Positions 26,630 to 37,900 of a stretch of 64,000 nucleotides of DNA are shown here, piece by piece. Made by a program: the position numbers and the translations under genes. The DNA is from Boswellia sacra (lineage: Eukaryota > Streptophyta > Magnoliopsida > Sapindales > Burseraceae). The stretch is from positions 1 through 64,000 of the forward strand of contig SNVD02006942.1 of NCBI GenBank assembly GCA_013180625.2, given 5' to 3'. The first letter of the stretch is position 1. Every line of letters starts with the position of its first letter. Under the pieces are notes generated by a model, which worked only from the letters and a program-made list of their open reading frames with translations, did no database searches and was not told the origin of the DNA.

Positions 26630-27409
26630 ATGTCTTCGTTCCAGGTACGCGGTGGATGTTCGAAGGCTCAAGCTTGTCTGAAGAAGATTCTTCACATCAT
26701 CTCCACCATTCAACCGCCTTCAACACGAGGGTTTGATATTGATTTGAACCAGAGCTTGTCCGAGTCGGGAGAGTTGGAATCTTTGGATCGTTTGAGCGCT
26801 TGTAGCTACGCGGGGAAGGAAATCGAGAGTGATTTGTCTGAGGAGCGAAGAGACGTGAATGAGAAGCAAACCATCATTAATGGAGGAGAAATGGAAGAGA
26901 AAACAAACGAAGGTTCCTCTTCGGATATCACGGATTTGCCGGAAACGGAAAGCAAAGTGATGATGAAAGAAGAAGAAGAAGAAGAAGAAGAAGAGGATGA
27001 CGATGACGGAGTACTCCAGACGGCGCCGTTTCGAGGAAAAGAAGAACGTAACGGCGTCAGCAGCAATGAATCTCATGATTGTTTTGCTTTGCTTATAGCG
27101 GCGGCTGAGTTGATTTCGAGTAACGAGTTAGAGTGTCCGACTCGAGACAAGAGAGCGCGTAAGAGTCAGAGTCATCACCATGAGGAAAAGACGGTGATGA
27201 TGAATGAATCGACGAGCACGAGAAACAAGTGGACGGTGGATTTGGTTGACACGTCACCGGTGGTGAGATCAAAGAGAGGGAGAAGCCAGGTGTTGCCATA
27301 CAGGTACCGCGACTCGGTCCTCCTCCTGGAGCCGTGCAAGCGACGACCAAAACGATCGTCAACTTCAACTTCTTCAACTGTCGTTTCCTCAAAACGACAG
27401 TCGAGGTAA
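26630..27409 (+). CDS. Uncharacterised acidic plant protein with EAR-like motif
   Basis: Intronless frame of 259 residues. I start at the second ATG (26630, MSSFQVRGG) because the 19 codons before it are T-rich and look like UTR. Residues 35-43 read FDIDLNQSL, matching the DLN form of the EAR repression motif. Residues 114-126 are an uninterrupted Glu/Asp run. A Cys-containing helix-like segment lies at 10-27 and a basic C-terminal part has KRGRSQVLPYRYRDSVL near 211-229. The GC content is clearly higher than the surroundings, supporting coding. I recognise the RSQVLP.R.RDSV style of C-terminus from unnamed plant proteins, but no biochemical function is known to me. A nuclear, regulatory role is inference from the EAR-like motif and basic tail. 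Confidence 0.72.
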   Translation: MSSFQVRGGCSKAQACLKKILHIISTIQPPSTRGFDIDLNQSLSESGELESLDRLSACSYAGKEIESDLSEERRDVNEKQTIINGGEMEEKTNEGSSSDITDLPETESKVMMKEEEEEEEEEDDDDGVLQTAPFRGKEERNGVSSNESHDCFALLIAAAELISSNELECPTRDKRARKSQSHHHEEKTVMMNESTSTRNKWTVDLVDTSPVVRSKRGRSQVLPYRYRDSVLLLEPCKRRPKRSSTSTSSTVVSSKRQSR

Positions 27410-28314
27410 TTGATTTAATTTAATTTAATTAAGTTAAATTAGATTAAATTAAAAATGTGGTTTTATTAGGTTAATTCTGCGAATCATCTGGAAGAATTAG
27501 GCGATAGCTATGAGATGTTTTTGCTTTTGCCTTTTTTTTGGGTTAAAAATATATATTTTACTGTATTATTTATTATCCTCCATGGATGTACCATGTAAGT
27601 AAACGAAGAAGCATAATAAATATATGTTTTTGTGTTAGTTATTTTTTTTTAATTTGAGAAACGAGAAAATAATAATAAATATCTGCTCAGAATCATCAGA
27701 GCGAGACTGTCATGGTCATGGAATTGCTTTTACCTTAAAAAGTCCAGAAAATTTCTGTCTATTTCGGAGTACAAGTCCAACCCTTTTATTATATTCTATT
27801 TTACTTTTTGGTCCAATTTGTTGTTTTACTTTAGAAGCATAGTCCTAAACCTAAACCAAAATCCGAATCTCTTAGTCATGAATAAAATAACTCTGAGCTG
27901 CGCATGCGCCAAGCTCAATAGACAAACAACTAATTATAAAAATTATAAGAAAAAAAAATGAATCGGATGCTTATTCTTTGAAGACAAGAAAGGCAAAAGA
28001 GTCATCTGTATTATTATGTTGTATAAGTATAAAACAATTGATCTACGTATAAAATTGGTATTTCAATTTTTTCTTTAAATTTTATCTCTAAGCGATATCT
28101 TATGAGGTTGTATAGATTATATTATATAATGAGATGCAGATTTTAGATTATTTATTTTTTAAATAAGAGAGGGGAGTTTTATACGTGATCATTCTTTTAT
28201 ATTAAAAAAACATGGTGTGTATGATTCACGAATTTCACATGTACGTGTATACGAGTAAGTGGAAACATTATAATGTGTCTGTGTCTTGTGAAAGATAATT
28301 AGTATGATTACTAT
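27410..28314. other. AT-rich intergenic sequence
   Basis: 3' flank of the preceding gene; an ORF at 27654-27842 has no coding character. Nothing else recognised. Confidence 0.5.
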
Positions 28315-28690
28315 TTGACGACGCTCCATCCAGCAGGTTGTGGACTGGTGGCATTAAACGCGCAGACACTTCACGAAACCTTCTTGATTTCTTGAATAAT
28401 CGAGTTAAACACTCGACTGAACTCTGATTATTTTCGTACGTGACCAGAACGCATACTTCAATAATTTAAAAATAACAGAAACATATTTAATTCTTCTATT
28501 TGGAATTTTGCATATTCAAAATTAATGGGGCTAATCGTTTAGACTTGAATCTAATAGTTTGTGACGCAAAGCTAATGTCCCGTTATATATTAGATTTTAT
28601 TTAGATATTAAAAGCATATTGAGAGGTATAATACTGTTCACTTGTAAAACAAACTCCAATTTTGTTAATTCATTGGTTTCTTACTCTTTA
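28315..28690 (+). repeat. Duplicated segment A, copy 1
   Basis: From about 28320 (cgctccatccagcaggttgt) to 28680 this is homologous, in direct orientation, to 31585-32100. Shared strings include gcagacacttcacgaaac and ggggctaatcgtttagactt. Copy 2 carries about 130 bp more near 31780-31930. No coding potential seen. Confidence 0.8.
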
Positions 28691-30210
28691 ACTCCGTAAG
28701 AAACAAAATTGTGCACAAAGCAATGCCTCTCCCTGTTACCCAACTTGCTAAATATTTTAAACACAATCGCACTAACAAACAAGAAAGGCACAAAAATGAA
28801 ACGCAAACGACAGGGATTTTGCCTTGCTCACAAGGGTAACGGCGGGGAACTAGCTCTGCCCCTGTCATGACAAGTACTTACAATAGTCAGGCTTGAAGGA
28901 AAAAAATTTATCACATTTTTCACCTTTACGTTTTGAAGGAGCAGCTCAGAGTGTTTCACTTTTTCGTTTTTACATAGCCTGAAGGAATGTCCCTGCCACC
29001 CCACTACAACTTACGTGGAAACTAACCAGAAACTTTATCAAATTATATAGTAAAAAATTTAAGTTGTATATATTTTGTGTATTACTTTTGACTATATATA
29101 TTGACTCAACTATAGTAAGTTAATAAAGCATTACCACTCCTAATCAACTACTTGTAAAGGTTTTGTTTCTGCATACATGTTATTCATGTATTTTTGTTTC
29201 TCGACAACTAGATTCATTGTTAACAACATTAACAACATACGAGAGGGATCTAGGAGCCAAACCCTTTTTACATAAGCTTACAATAGAAAGATATGAATAT
29301 GAACAAATTAGAAGGGAGACAGCCCGCTACAAAATTGGACTTACCTGTGGATCATACTCTTAAGGAGATAGTTCTGGGATAAATATTTTAGACCCGTAAT
29401 AGCTAAGTCTAAAAATTTTTGTGAGACGAAATTCAATACTAAATGTGCCCATGTCATACCCGAACATGGAACAATATCAAATTAAAATTATGTGAACATA
29501 CACAACAATTCTACGATAATAATTTAAAAAAAAAAAAGACTTCCTGACCTGTTTGTGATAAAAGTAAAATTTGAAGTGAGGTGAACTTGAAGTCAAGATG
29601 TGATTATGACATGACATTGGCTTATCCATGCACAAAGCGTTACCGAAGGAGCTCGTGTCAAGCATGTACACAACAGTTGAAAGTGGAGAGAACGCCATTA
29701 GACAGCGGGAGCAGCTTTAGAGATGTAGATGGGGGAGACATTTTGGTTCATACAGATGTCTCCCCATCCATCCATGCTGTGTTCAGAAAATAAAATAATG
29801 ACTCCATAATTCACTTTCAATTGTTCTTATTTTGTTGCTTTATTATAGAGTTGAAGACACAGAATATTTAAAAGAACAATTCGGGCTATTTCCAGGAAAC
29901 ATGCATAGACTTGCTATAGCGGTTGAATTATAATGTTGGAACTTAACTAGATTGGGGACCCATTTACTTTATTAAGTTGGACCAAAAAAAACCATTCTTT
30001 ACTCTATACTCTCACAATATTTTGTGGCTAACTGTGGTAACATCTGCAGAAATATTTCTGTGTGATTTCAGCATGGTCATCTGGTCCCCCCTCTTCACAT
30101 TGCTTTGTTTTATAAATTAAATTATTTGGTCAATTTTATTGACAATAAACTATCGCATGTACATTTTATTGTCAATTTTATTGACAATAATCATTTTACG
30201 TACGTACATA
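28691..30210 (+). repeat. Duplicated segment B, copy 1
   Basis: Direct-orientation homologue of 61568-63480. Shared strings include aacaaacaagaaagg, aaacgcaaacgacaggga and gataaatattttagacccg. Copy 1 has about 240 bp not in copy 2 (about 29132-29370, between aaagcat and ctgggataaat). The block lies immediately 3' of the DEMETER/ROS1-like fragments in both places, so it was probably duplicated with them. Confidence 0.85.
29581..29793 (+). pseudogene. Short frame shared by both copies of segment B
   Basis: The frame ends GGDILVHTDVSPSIHAVFRK followed by a stop. The other copy (62221-62415) ends GGEILVHTGISPSIHDVFRK and has the same start region (RCDYxMTLAYP), but the middles differ by frameshift. 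Possibly a remnant of an exon, of unrecognised origin. There is no domain I can name. Confidence 0.3.
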
Positions 30211-31170
30211 CCTTTCATTATACGTGTGCAAATACCTGGGTCACAGAAACATAACAACCTTAACTATAATTCTGAAGAAATTGAAAACAACAATAAAATT
30301 TAGAAAATGTTAAATAAACTCACCTCATTGACTTGAAAATATGTTCCATTCAATGGAAATCTACCTCTATTTGCTGTTCGACAGATTAATGTTGATGTTT
30401 AAACATTATTTTCGTAACAAGATGGGCATGGTCCGCATGGATAATCCAATTCTCCTCTCTCACACTGTCATATAAATGATAAGAGTTTTTAGTAAATAAT
30501 ATTGTCAACAAAATATTTTATATAATAGGCAAACTGTCATATAATAAGAGTTTTAAGTTAATATATTATCAACAAAAGCAAGCTAACTTACCCCTCGGAG
30601 AAGATTGTGATTGTCTGGAAGCACATAACTAAAAGGGAATATAATCAAAAAATGAGTTAGATAGCCCAATAAGGGCACATGATGAGTCTAACAAGAATAA
30701 TTATTTAAAAAGCAAAAAAAATTGTGATAGTCCCATAACTAACCTAACTAACTATTTTAAAAGGATAATATTAAATTTGTCTAACGCTAATATCAAGTTA
30801 GTTAAACAATAAAATAATTATAAAATAAATTCCGCTCCGAAGTTCACTTACGCTGAGTGCTCTGTCCGCAACCTACTACAATTATTCAGCTGCTTCACTG
30901 GGATGGAAGCAGCTCAAAGTATCTGAAGCTCACTAATGTTGCTAATCTCCATAAAATTATGCAAATTTTCTTTGTACTCTCTCTCTTGGAGTTTAATAGT
31001 AGAAATGTCTTCAATATCACTGACACAAAATGGATGGTTCTGGAGAAGATGGAACCTCAATGATAGGTTCTTGATTCTTGAGTTTCGGTATTACCATGTT
31101 CTTTGGTCAAGGCAGCATAATGGTGGCCAAAGATGTTTTTGAACAGGGTCCATCGTGGGGTACCAGCGAC
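30211..31170 (-). pseudogene. DEMETER/ROS1-like DNA glycosylase pseudogene fragment
   Basis: On the minus strand, pieces in the order of the family's C-terminal half are readable. PVQKHLWPPLCCLDQRT (near 31130-31090) is the end of the glycosylase domain. It is followed directly by EPIIEVPSSPEP (near 31050), so the Fe-S cluster Cys region is deleted. Then come a stop and frame change, DIEDISTIKL (near 31010), LRTEHSA ending at a GT donor (30850), YVLPDNHNLL (30630-30595), and RTANRGRFPLNGTYFQVNE (30380-30324). The next exon (VFA, about 30245) is internally deleted. Active relatives excise 5-methylcytosine; this copy cannot, since catalytic and Fe-S parts are missing or broken. A fuller copy lies at 63098-64000. 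Confidence 0.85.
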
Positions 31171-31230
31171 ATTTGTCGATGATTTAATGTATAAATTAGA
31201 AGTCTTTCTATAATATAACTGTTGTATTTA

Positions 31231-31410
31231 TACAGTAATTATATTATAATATAAAAAAATATAAATATATATCTAAAAATCGTAATCAAATAGAAAAATC
31301 ATATTTACGATTTTTATATTTATAATTTTTTTATATATAATTTTTATTCGATTCTTTATGACTTTAATATATATATTTATAATTTTTATATAAAATAATA
31401 ATTACTGCAT
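31231..31410. mobile_element. AT-rich fold-back element (MITE-like)
   Basis: cagtaattat near 31233 and its inverse ataattactg near 31398 bound a roughly 175-bp imperfect inverted repeat whose two halves (31233-31315 and 31325-31408) are complementary over most of their length. Without clear target duplication the class is unknown. Confidence 0.5.
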
Positions 31411-31569
31411 GACGCGGCATCTATTCCGTAGTTTTTCCTAAGTAAATAAGCTCTTCAGGGTTGAATGAGAAGTCAACCTAGATGCGCAGATATCCACGAA
31501 TTCCCCATAATGTATATAAGAGGACGTGAAAACATTATAATATGTATATGTCCCGTGAAAGATAATTAG

Positions 31570-32110
31570 AATAAAGTATTTGATATCGCTCCATCCTGCA
31601 GGTTGTAAACTGGGGGGATTAAATGAGCAGACACTTCACGAAACTGTCTTGATTTCTTCAATAATCTAGTTAAACACTCTACTGAATTCTGATTATATTA
31701 ATACGTGACCCGAGCACATATTTTAATAATTTAAAAATATCAAAAACATATTTAAACTTCCTATTTCAAAAATAATTAATATATCATGTTTATCATATCA
31801 TTTAACTCATATATGATTTTATTATCCATTTAATGAATAACACATTATTTATATAGTGGGATAAGATTTGAAAATATAGTTATTTTTTTGTTTTTTTAAA
31901 TAGTATTATTCATCTATTTTGCTATTTTGCATATTTAAAATTAACGGGGCTAATCGTTTAGACTTGAATCTAATAATTTGTGAAGCAAAGCTAATGTCCC
32001 ACTATACATTAGATTTTATTTAGATATTAATAGCATATTTAGAGGTATTATACTGTTCACTTGTAAAACAAACTCCAATTTTGTTAGTTGATTGGTTTCT
32101 TAACTCTTGT
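31570..32110 (+). repeat. Duplicated segment A, copy 2
   Basis: Direct repeat of 28315-28690, interrupted by about 130 bp of AT-rich sequence (about 31780-31930) absent from copy 1. Confidence 0.8.
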
Positions 32111-34909
32111 CTCTGAGTATTCCATAAACCATAAGCCAAATCACATTATTGGGCAGATAAGAAAAAAATGTTTTGACAGTCTCCTGTGAAGAAATCAGCT
32201 GTCTTCAGATTTTCATGAGCCAAAGCCCAGAAAAAGAACTTCAATTCTGCTGAATCTATCTCCGCGAGAAAAAAAGATAAAAAAAGGAAAGAAAAAAAAG
32301 GAACAGGTGATAAACACATCACGGTAAGACAATGTTCCTAGTTTCCATAAGGTCATATATGATAGAAATCACTGTCACAAAAGCCCCTCTTTTCAATCTT
32401 CATAAGCTCATGTAGCACAGTGAAGAAAGGAGAAAAAAAAGAAGATAAAATTATAAAGTTTATTTCGAGGTTAAATTTTTAACATCCATGGCAAGCAGTG
32501 AATAGATATGTTATCACTGAAGATGGAGAACATTAAGAATTAGACTGCCTCTAACTTCTGGACGCTAGAAAAGTCTCACACTATAAAACTGCATAAGATA
32601 GGAATTTGTTACTCGTTTAATCACATGTAGCACTCTTGAAATTATTAGGCTCACAACAGGAGCCTTCAACTATGTGTCCCCTACAACAATGTGCCTCGAA
32701 ACAACAATGTGCCTCGAAATAGTACACTAAACATCCACATCGTTGTGCATAAAAACAACATTACGGAAAAATGATTAACTAGCAACAGTAGCTATGATGC
32801 AAGATAGAAAAGATTAAAGCAGGATTGGACACCAATTCTCAAAGTTTAAGTGTCCCACCATGATAAAGATTGGGCTTGTCAATGATGTCATAAAATTAGA
32901 GAGGCAAGGATACAACCATATATAGCATTGAAATGGCCATTTATTATCAATTACATGCTAGACTTTGGGCAAACTCATTGTTCACTCAAAAGAAACCCTC
33001 AGTATATAAAATAAGCTTTTTAAGTATAGCATTAGCTCCAAAAGTCTGCAGCCTACTGCCATTCAGAAAATTGGGTTATCCCAAAATAATAATCATAGTA
33101 TTGAGGTGCTCCAAATGAAAGGATCCTCTTCCCAACATTGAGGAACTTATGACAACTACGCCTTTCTCATAACATCACTGGTACAAACTACAACAAACAT
33201 ATAAGCCTTCCACTCTAATAGCAAACAGAATTTTACACACAAAAGGTACCAAAAATAACTAAATAATAGAGATGGGAGGGCTATAGCTGTACCCTGAAGA
33301 GGAAGAAGCATCAGACAAACGAGGAGATGGTCGATGTCTTCCCGGTAACGGTATCTGCAACGTTTTCAAAGCAACATTTGAAGATCTGTAGCCAACCCAT
33401 TCACAGCACTTGATTATCATTATGGATCGTTGATATAAAGGTAATTAACAACTTCAAATATAATCTGATAAGACAACAATATTGAATTACGATTGAACAT
33501 AAACTCAGCCATATTAAAGAACAAATTTCACGGCACTTGATTATCGTCCTTATTCTAGCCAAACATTACGTAAACAGTAATACTAGATTTGTAATCTCTA
33601 TATAACTTAAATTTTATAAATTGGGTGACATTCTATATGATAAAATTACTTGTAACCTTTATACAATTTAAAATGTATAAACTAAGTGGCATTTTACGTG
33701 ACAAAATCTTATTAGAGGGATAACTTTCATAATTTTTTTTTATTTTTTCTCCTATTGAATTTTTGTCACTGTCATATAAAATTATAGAATTTGAGTTTAT
33801 ATAGAAGTTGTAAGTATAACACTACTCTTACCTAAATTGATAATTAATAATTTGATCGGGTTGCGTTCACAATTTTTGAGCATCAATTACAATATTATCA
33901 TTAATATCTTAATTTATGTTAATTAAACTTCAATTTTAAATAATAAACTTCTATACATAATTTCACATTCTTTGATATTTTAGTAATCAATTTACTAATT
34001 TAATCAAAGGGATAATTAAAGTTCCTTTGTCCCCGGGATTCCATTTAGACGGCGTGAGAAGAATCCATTACTAGATACGAATCTCTTATTGAAAAGTCAA
34101 TTGTACCCCTTAATCTTACTCTGAGATGATATTATAATTAAAAATAATGATTTAGTTTAGACAACTACTTCCATAAATAGGCATTTAATTGTAGCACATA
34201 CCCATTAATGAATAATGTCAGATTTTATGGCCTCTTATCATCAAATTTACCGGTCTTGAATATAAAATTACTGAAGCAAAATTTCAGAAATAAATACAGA
34301 TGAAGTAAGGAAAAAAAACAGTAAAATGAAATGATGGATCGGTTACGAGGATAAAATTAAAAATGTCATCGAATTCTTTGTGGCTGCTTCTTTGCAATTG
34401 GGCGTTTTCTTTTTGTTGGGGTTTTAGATGTATTGCAATTTTTGATTTGCGTATGTGACTGGTTTGGCGATGTAGTGTTTCTAGGGTGGGGTGTTTTCCG
34501 TTTGCCGCATCGCAGAGTTTTAATAGTTTTCTAGGTTTCAGTTTCATAGCAAAGTTCCGTTGCTTGAATTGATGTTTGAGCATAGAAAATTTATGCGTAT
34601 ACATTTTTTTTTAGAATTTAATTATATTACTGTTGATATTAACATATTCTCAAACACGAACTTGAAATCGGGTCAGACCCGAGAATAATTTCCCTTCTGT
34701 TTTTCCAAATAAAAAAAAAACCGGTCCTAGTCTACGTTAAGGCTAGAACCGGGTTTTCGCTTAAACCCATTCTTTCTTGTGCAGTACACAGACGTTTGAT
34801 TTGGGAAAATAGTTGTTGGATGCAGGGAAGGCGGTTGCAATACCAAAGAGGTTTGCTTAAACCCATTCTTTCTTGTCCAAAACAAAAACAGCAGAGGAAA
34901 TCAAATGCC
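32111..34909. other. Intergenic region with a possible MITE
   Basis: No firm gene. 33570-33825 has imperfect inverted ends (agtaatactagatttgtaatctctata versus its inverse near 33770-33825), resembling a MITE of about 250 bp. The short minus-strand frames near 33265-33390 and 34284-34547 are not convincing. 34690-34909 should contain the promoter and 5' leader of the PPR gene. Confidence 0.4.
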
Positions 34910-37900
34910 ATGCCACCCTCCGAGGTTAAAAAACTAAGCTCTCTTTTCCGCTTAAGCCTCCAAGCCACCGAGAAAGCTAAAACCTCACCCACCGTCCGGG
35001 ACCGTCCCTTGAAAAAGTTCGTCTCTTCTCTCGATACCCCTTCTCCTACTCCTTCTCCATCTACTTCTTTCATTAATTTCTCTCTCAAATCCCCAAAGCC
35101 CAAACTTTCTTCCTCTGCAATCACAAATCCACCCGCACTCTTTGGCCTTCACTCGCATTTGGAGCCCGCCTCAAACCGTGGTATCTGTCTTCTCAAGGAA
35201 CTTATTTTGTATTTCGTTGCTGAACTAACGGTTTTGGTTAACCGCTAGAAGTTGAAAACTAAGTAGAAGGTTCTGCTTTTTCATTGAATGCATTAAATGG
35301 TATTGCATCTTATTTTAATGTGTTTAATGCAGATGATTCAGAGAACCACATGGGAACTGAGCTATATTCCTTACTTGTTGGTACGTTTATGGAACTTTTA
35401 ATATGTGAATCAAATTTTTGTCTTTTATTTTGTTTTTGAAAATATTGGAGCGAAAGAAATGAATTGTGGGATATTATCACAAATAATCAAATACTATGTA
35501 ATTTCAAGAGTCCCTCTTTGATACAGAGACTATCAGTTGTGTCTTAACGCTATTTTGGAGAATTTAAGATAGATATGCAGCTAGGAGTGTGATATTTAAA
35601 TTTTCATTTACAATTCAAAGTGCTACAGCCACTAGTTTTGCACGTGAATTTGTCAAATTTTTATTGTTAAAATATTTGTTTTAAACATGATGATTTTGTA
35701 GAAAATTTTGATTTTACGTTTCATAAATAGGAAATTGGCCTTTTTATTGTTGTACTTTGCAGATGGTCAGGTTCATTCGTCAATCTCAAGGAAGACTAGT
35801 GGTGAGAGCATCTTAGAAAATGAATTGGAGATACCGTGGGTTTCTACCACGTCTCAACATAACATAACAATGCGTCGAAAAGAAATGTTGCGTGTAAGGA
35901 AACAAAAATGGGTTTTCAAGAAAGGCCAGACTCATCGTTTTGACAAGTTAATTAAAATGTGTGCTAATACACTGGGGACCCAAGCTACAATAGCAGTATT
36001 TGGTAGATTGGGGCGAGAAACAGGCGTGAAAGAATACAATTCGCTAATAAGGGTTTGCATAGATAAGGCTAGAGATTGTGATAATGAAGATGTTGCACTA
36101 GAACAAATTTGCAGGGGTTACCAACTTTTAAAGTTTATGAAGGAGCAGGGGTTTCAGCTAGAAGAGGAAACTTATGGTCCAATTCTCATGTATTTAGTTG
36201 ACATGGGTATGATAAAAGAGTTCCATTTCTTTTGTGAAGCCATCAAAAATGGAAATTCTAGTCCGGTTCCAAGACTAGGCTACTATGAGATGTTGCTGTA
36301 TATCAGAGTTGATGATGAAGAGAAGATTCAGAAACTTTTTAATAACATCGCACCTGATGATGAGGGTGACTATTTAAATTTAAGAGGCATGTGATTCAAT
36401 GCTATTATGAATCTATACTCTTAGCTTATTTCTACCATGAGATTTCATTTTTATTCTTTCTTTGCTTTTTTCTATATGCGATGATACTTAAGGGTCCGCG
36501 TCTGACAGGATTAGGTTTTTGTTGGTGAATTTTAAAAACTGACGTTGATTGGTGCATGTGTTCTCAACAATTTCATATTTTATCCTGATAGGATTAAGTT
36601 ATGTAGACTTATATTCTGGTGCTCTTTCGTACACTATAGGTTACCCTTGTGGTATAGTTCACTTTGTTCATTTTGCATACTAAACTTACAACATTCAATC
36701 TTTGTATTGCAGAGAACTACGTATTAGCTGTTTGTGAAAGCGAAAGGAAGAGTGACCTTTTGCGACTTTTGGAGACTATAGACATAACAAAGATTTCATC
36801 GTTGGACCATGTGGCAAGTATTTTTAAATCCTTGGGGAGGCAATTATTGGGGTCGTTTGCGGAGAAGTACCTTTTGGCATTCAAAAGATCTGGTATGTTC
36901 ATGGTTTATTTTCATTTTCCCTCATGTATAAACTTATTATTAAGCATTTAGTTAAGGCCTACCGATATAGGACGGGAGCCCAAAGAACTTCTAGATATGT
37001 TGTAGGAAACTGACCCAATAGCAGGAACATATCTGTGCTGGTGTTAAGTGACAAAAAGTATTGTTTTCTGTATTAATTTGCCGTATCTAAACATAAGAGG
37101 AATAAGGACTGAGGAGGCTTAAATGTGACATAGAAGTCCAGCAAACAAAACAGAAGAAAGTCTTGCTAAAGGCAGTACCGAGTACTCCTGCAGCTTTCTT
37201 AATATATTTCAGCAAAGTTTCTTTTTCCCGTAAAAGTAACCTCCTCTGGATGACAGAGCAATATCTTTAATACATCTATATGGCCCCAAAACGGTGCCCT
37301 TCATATGTCTTATATTATACTAACAAACCAATAAAAAGAAACAACTTATGAATAGACAAATGTGACCCTAACAAGCAGCCCTGCATCAGTTCCTCTCTGC
37401 CACAGAAGAACTCCTCGAGTTCAATTTTTGTCTCATCTGGAGGTTGATAAGCATAGATATCAGCAACATTGAATATAGGAGAAATGCCAAGATGTGAAAG
37501 AAGCTCTATCACGTAAGCATTGTCATTAATACGATTCAAGATAGGGAATGGGCCGAACTTGCGGGGCTGGAGTTTGTTATAGGTGCCAACAGGGAAACGC
37601 TCTTTGCGTAGATGAACCATAACCAGATCTCCAATATCAAATGTCTTCTTCCTTCTATGAATGTCAGCTGAAGATTTATATTTGGCATTAGACTCTTGCA
37701 GTTTACTCTTAACTTCCTGCAACATCTTGGTGAAATCTTCAACCATAGTAGCAGCAGACTTGACTTTAGATTGAGGAAGGATAGCCACATCAACAGGTTG
37801 GTTAGGCAATTTAGTGTAAACAATGCTAAAAAGACATTTACCAGTAGATCGATTGATCATTGAGTTGTAAGCAAACTCAGCTTGAGCCAACTTCTCTTCC

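Noticed and set aside
26720..27392. Long antisense ORFs opposite the EAR-motif gene
   Set aside because: Shadow frames of the coding strand, with Ser/Phe runs mirroring the acidic codons.
33265..33390. Minus-strand open stretch reading SDASSSSGYSYSPPISII before a stop, preceded by an AG
   Set aside because: It looks like a terminal exon, but two frames are possible, no partner exons are convincing upstream, and I do not recognise the protein.
34284..34547. Minus-strand frame MKLKPRKLLKLCDAANGK divergent from the PPR gene
   Set aside because: It lacks homology I can recognise and runs into AT-rich sequence. It could be a small gene or spurious, and a bidirectional promoter is not supportable.
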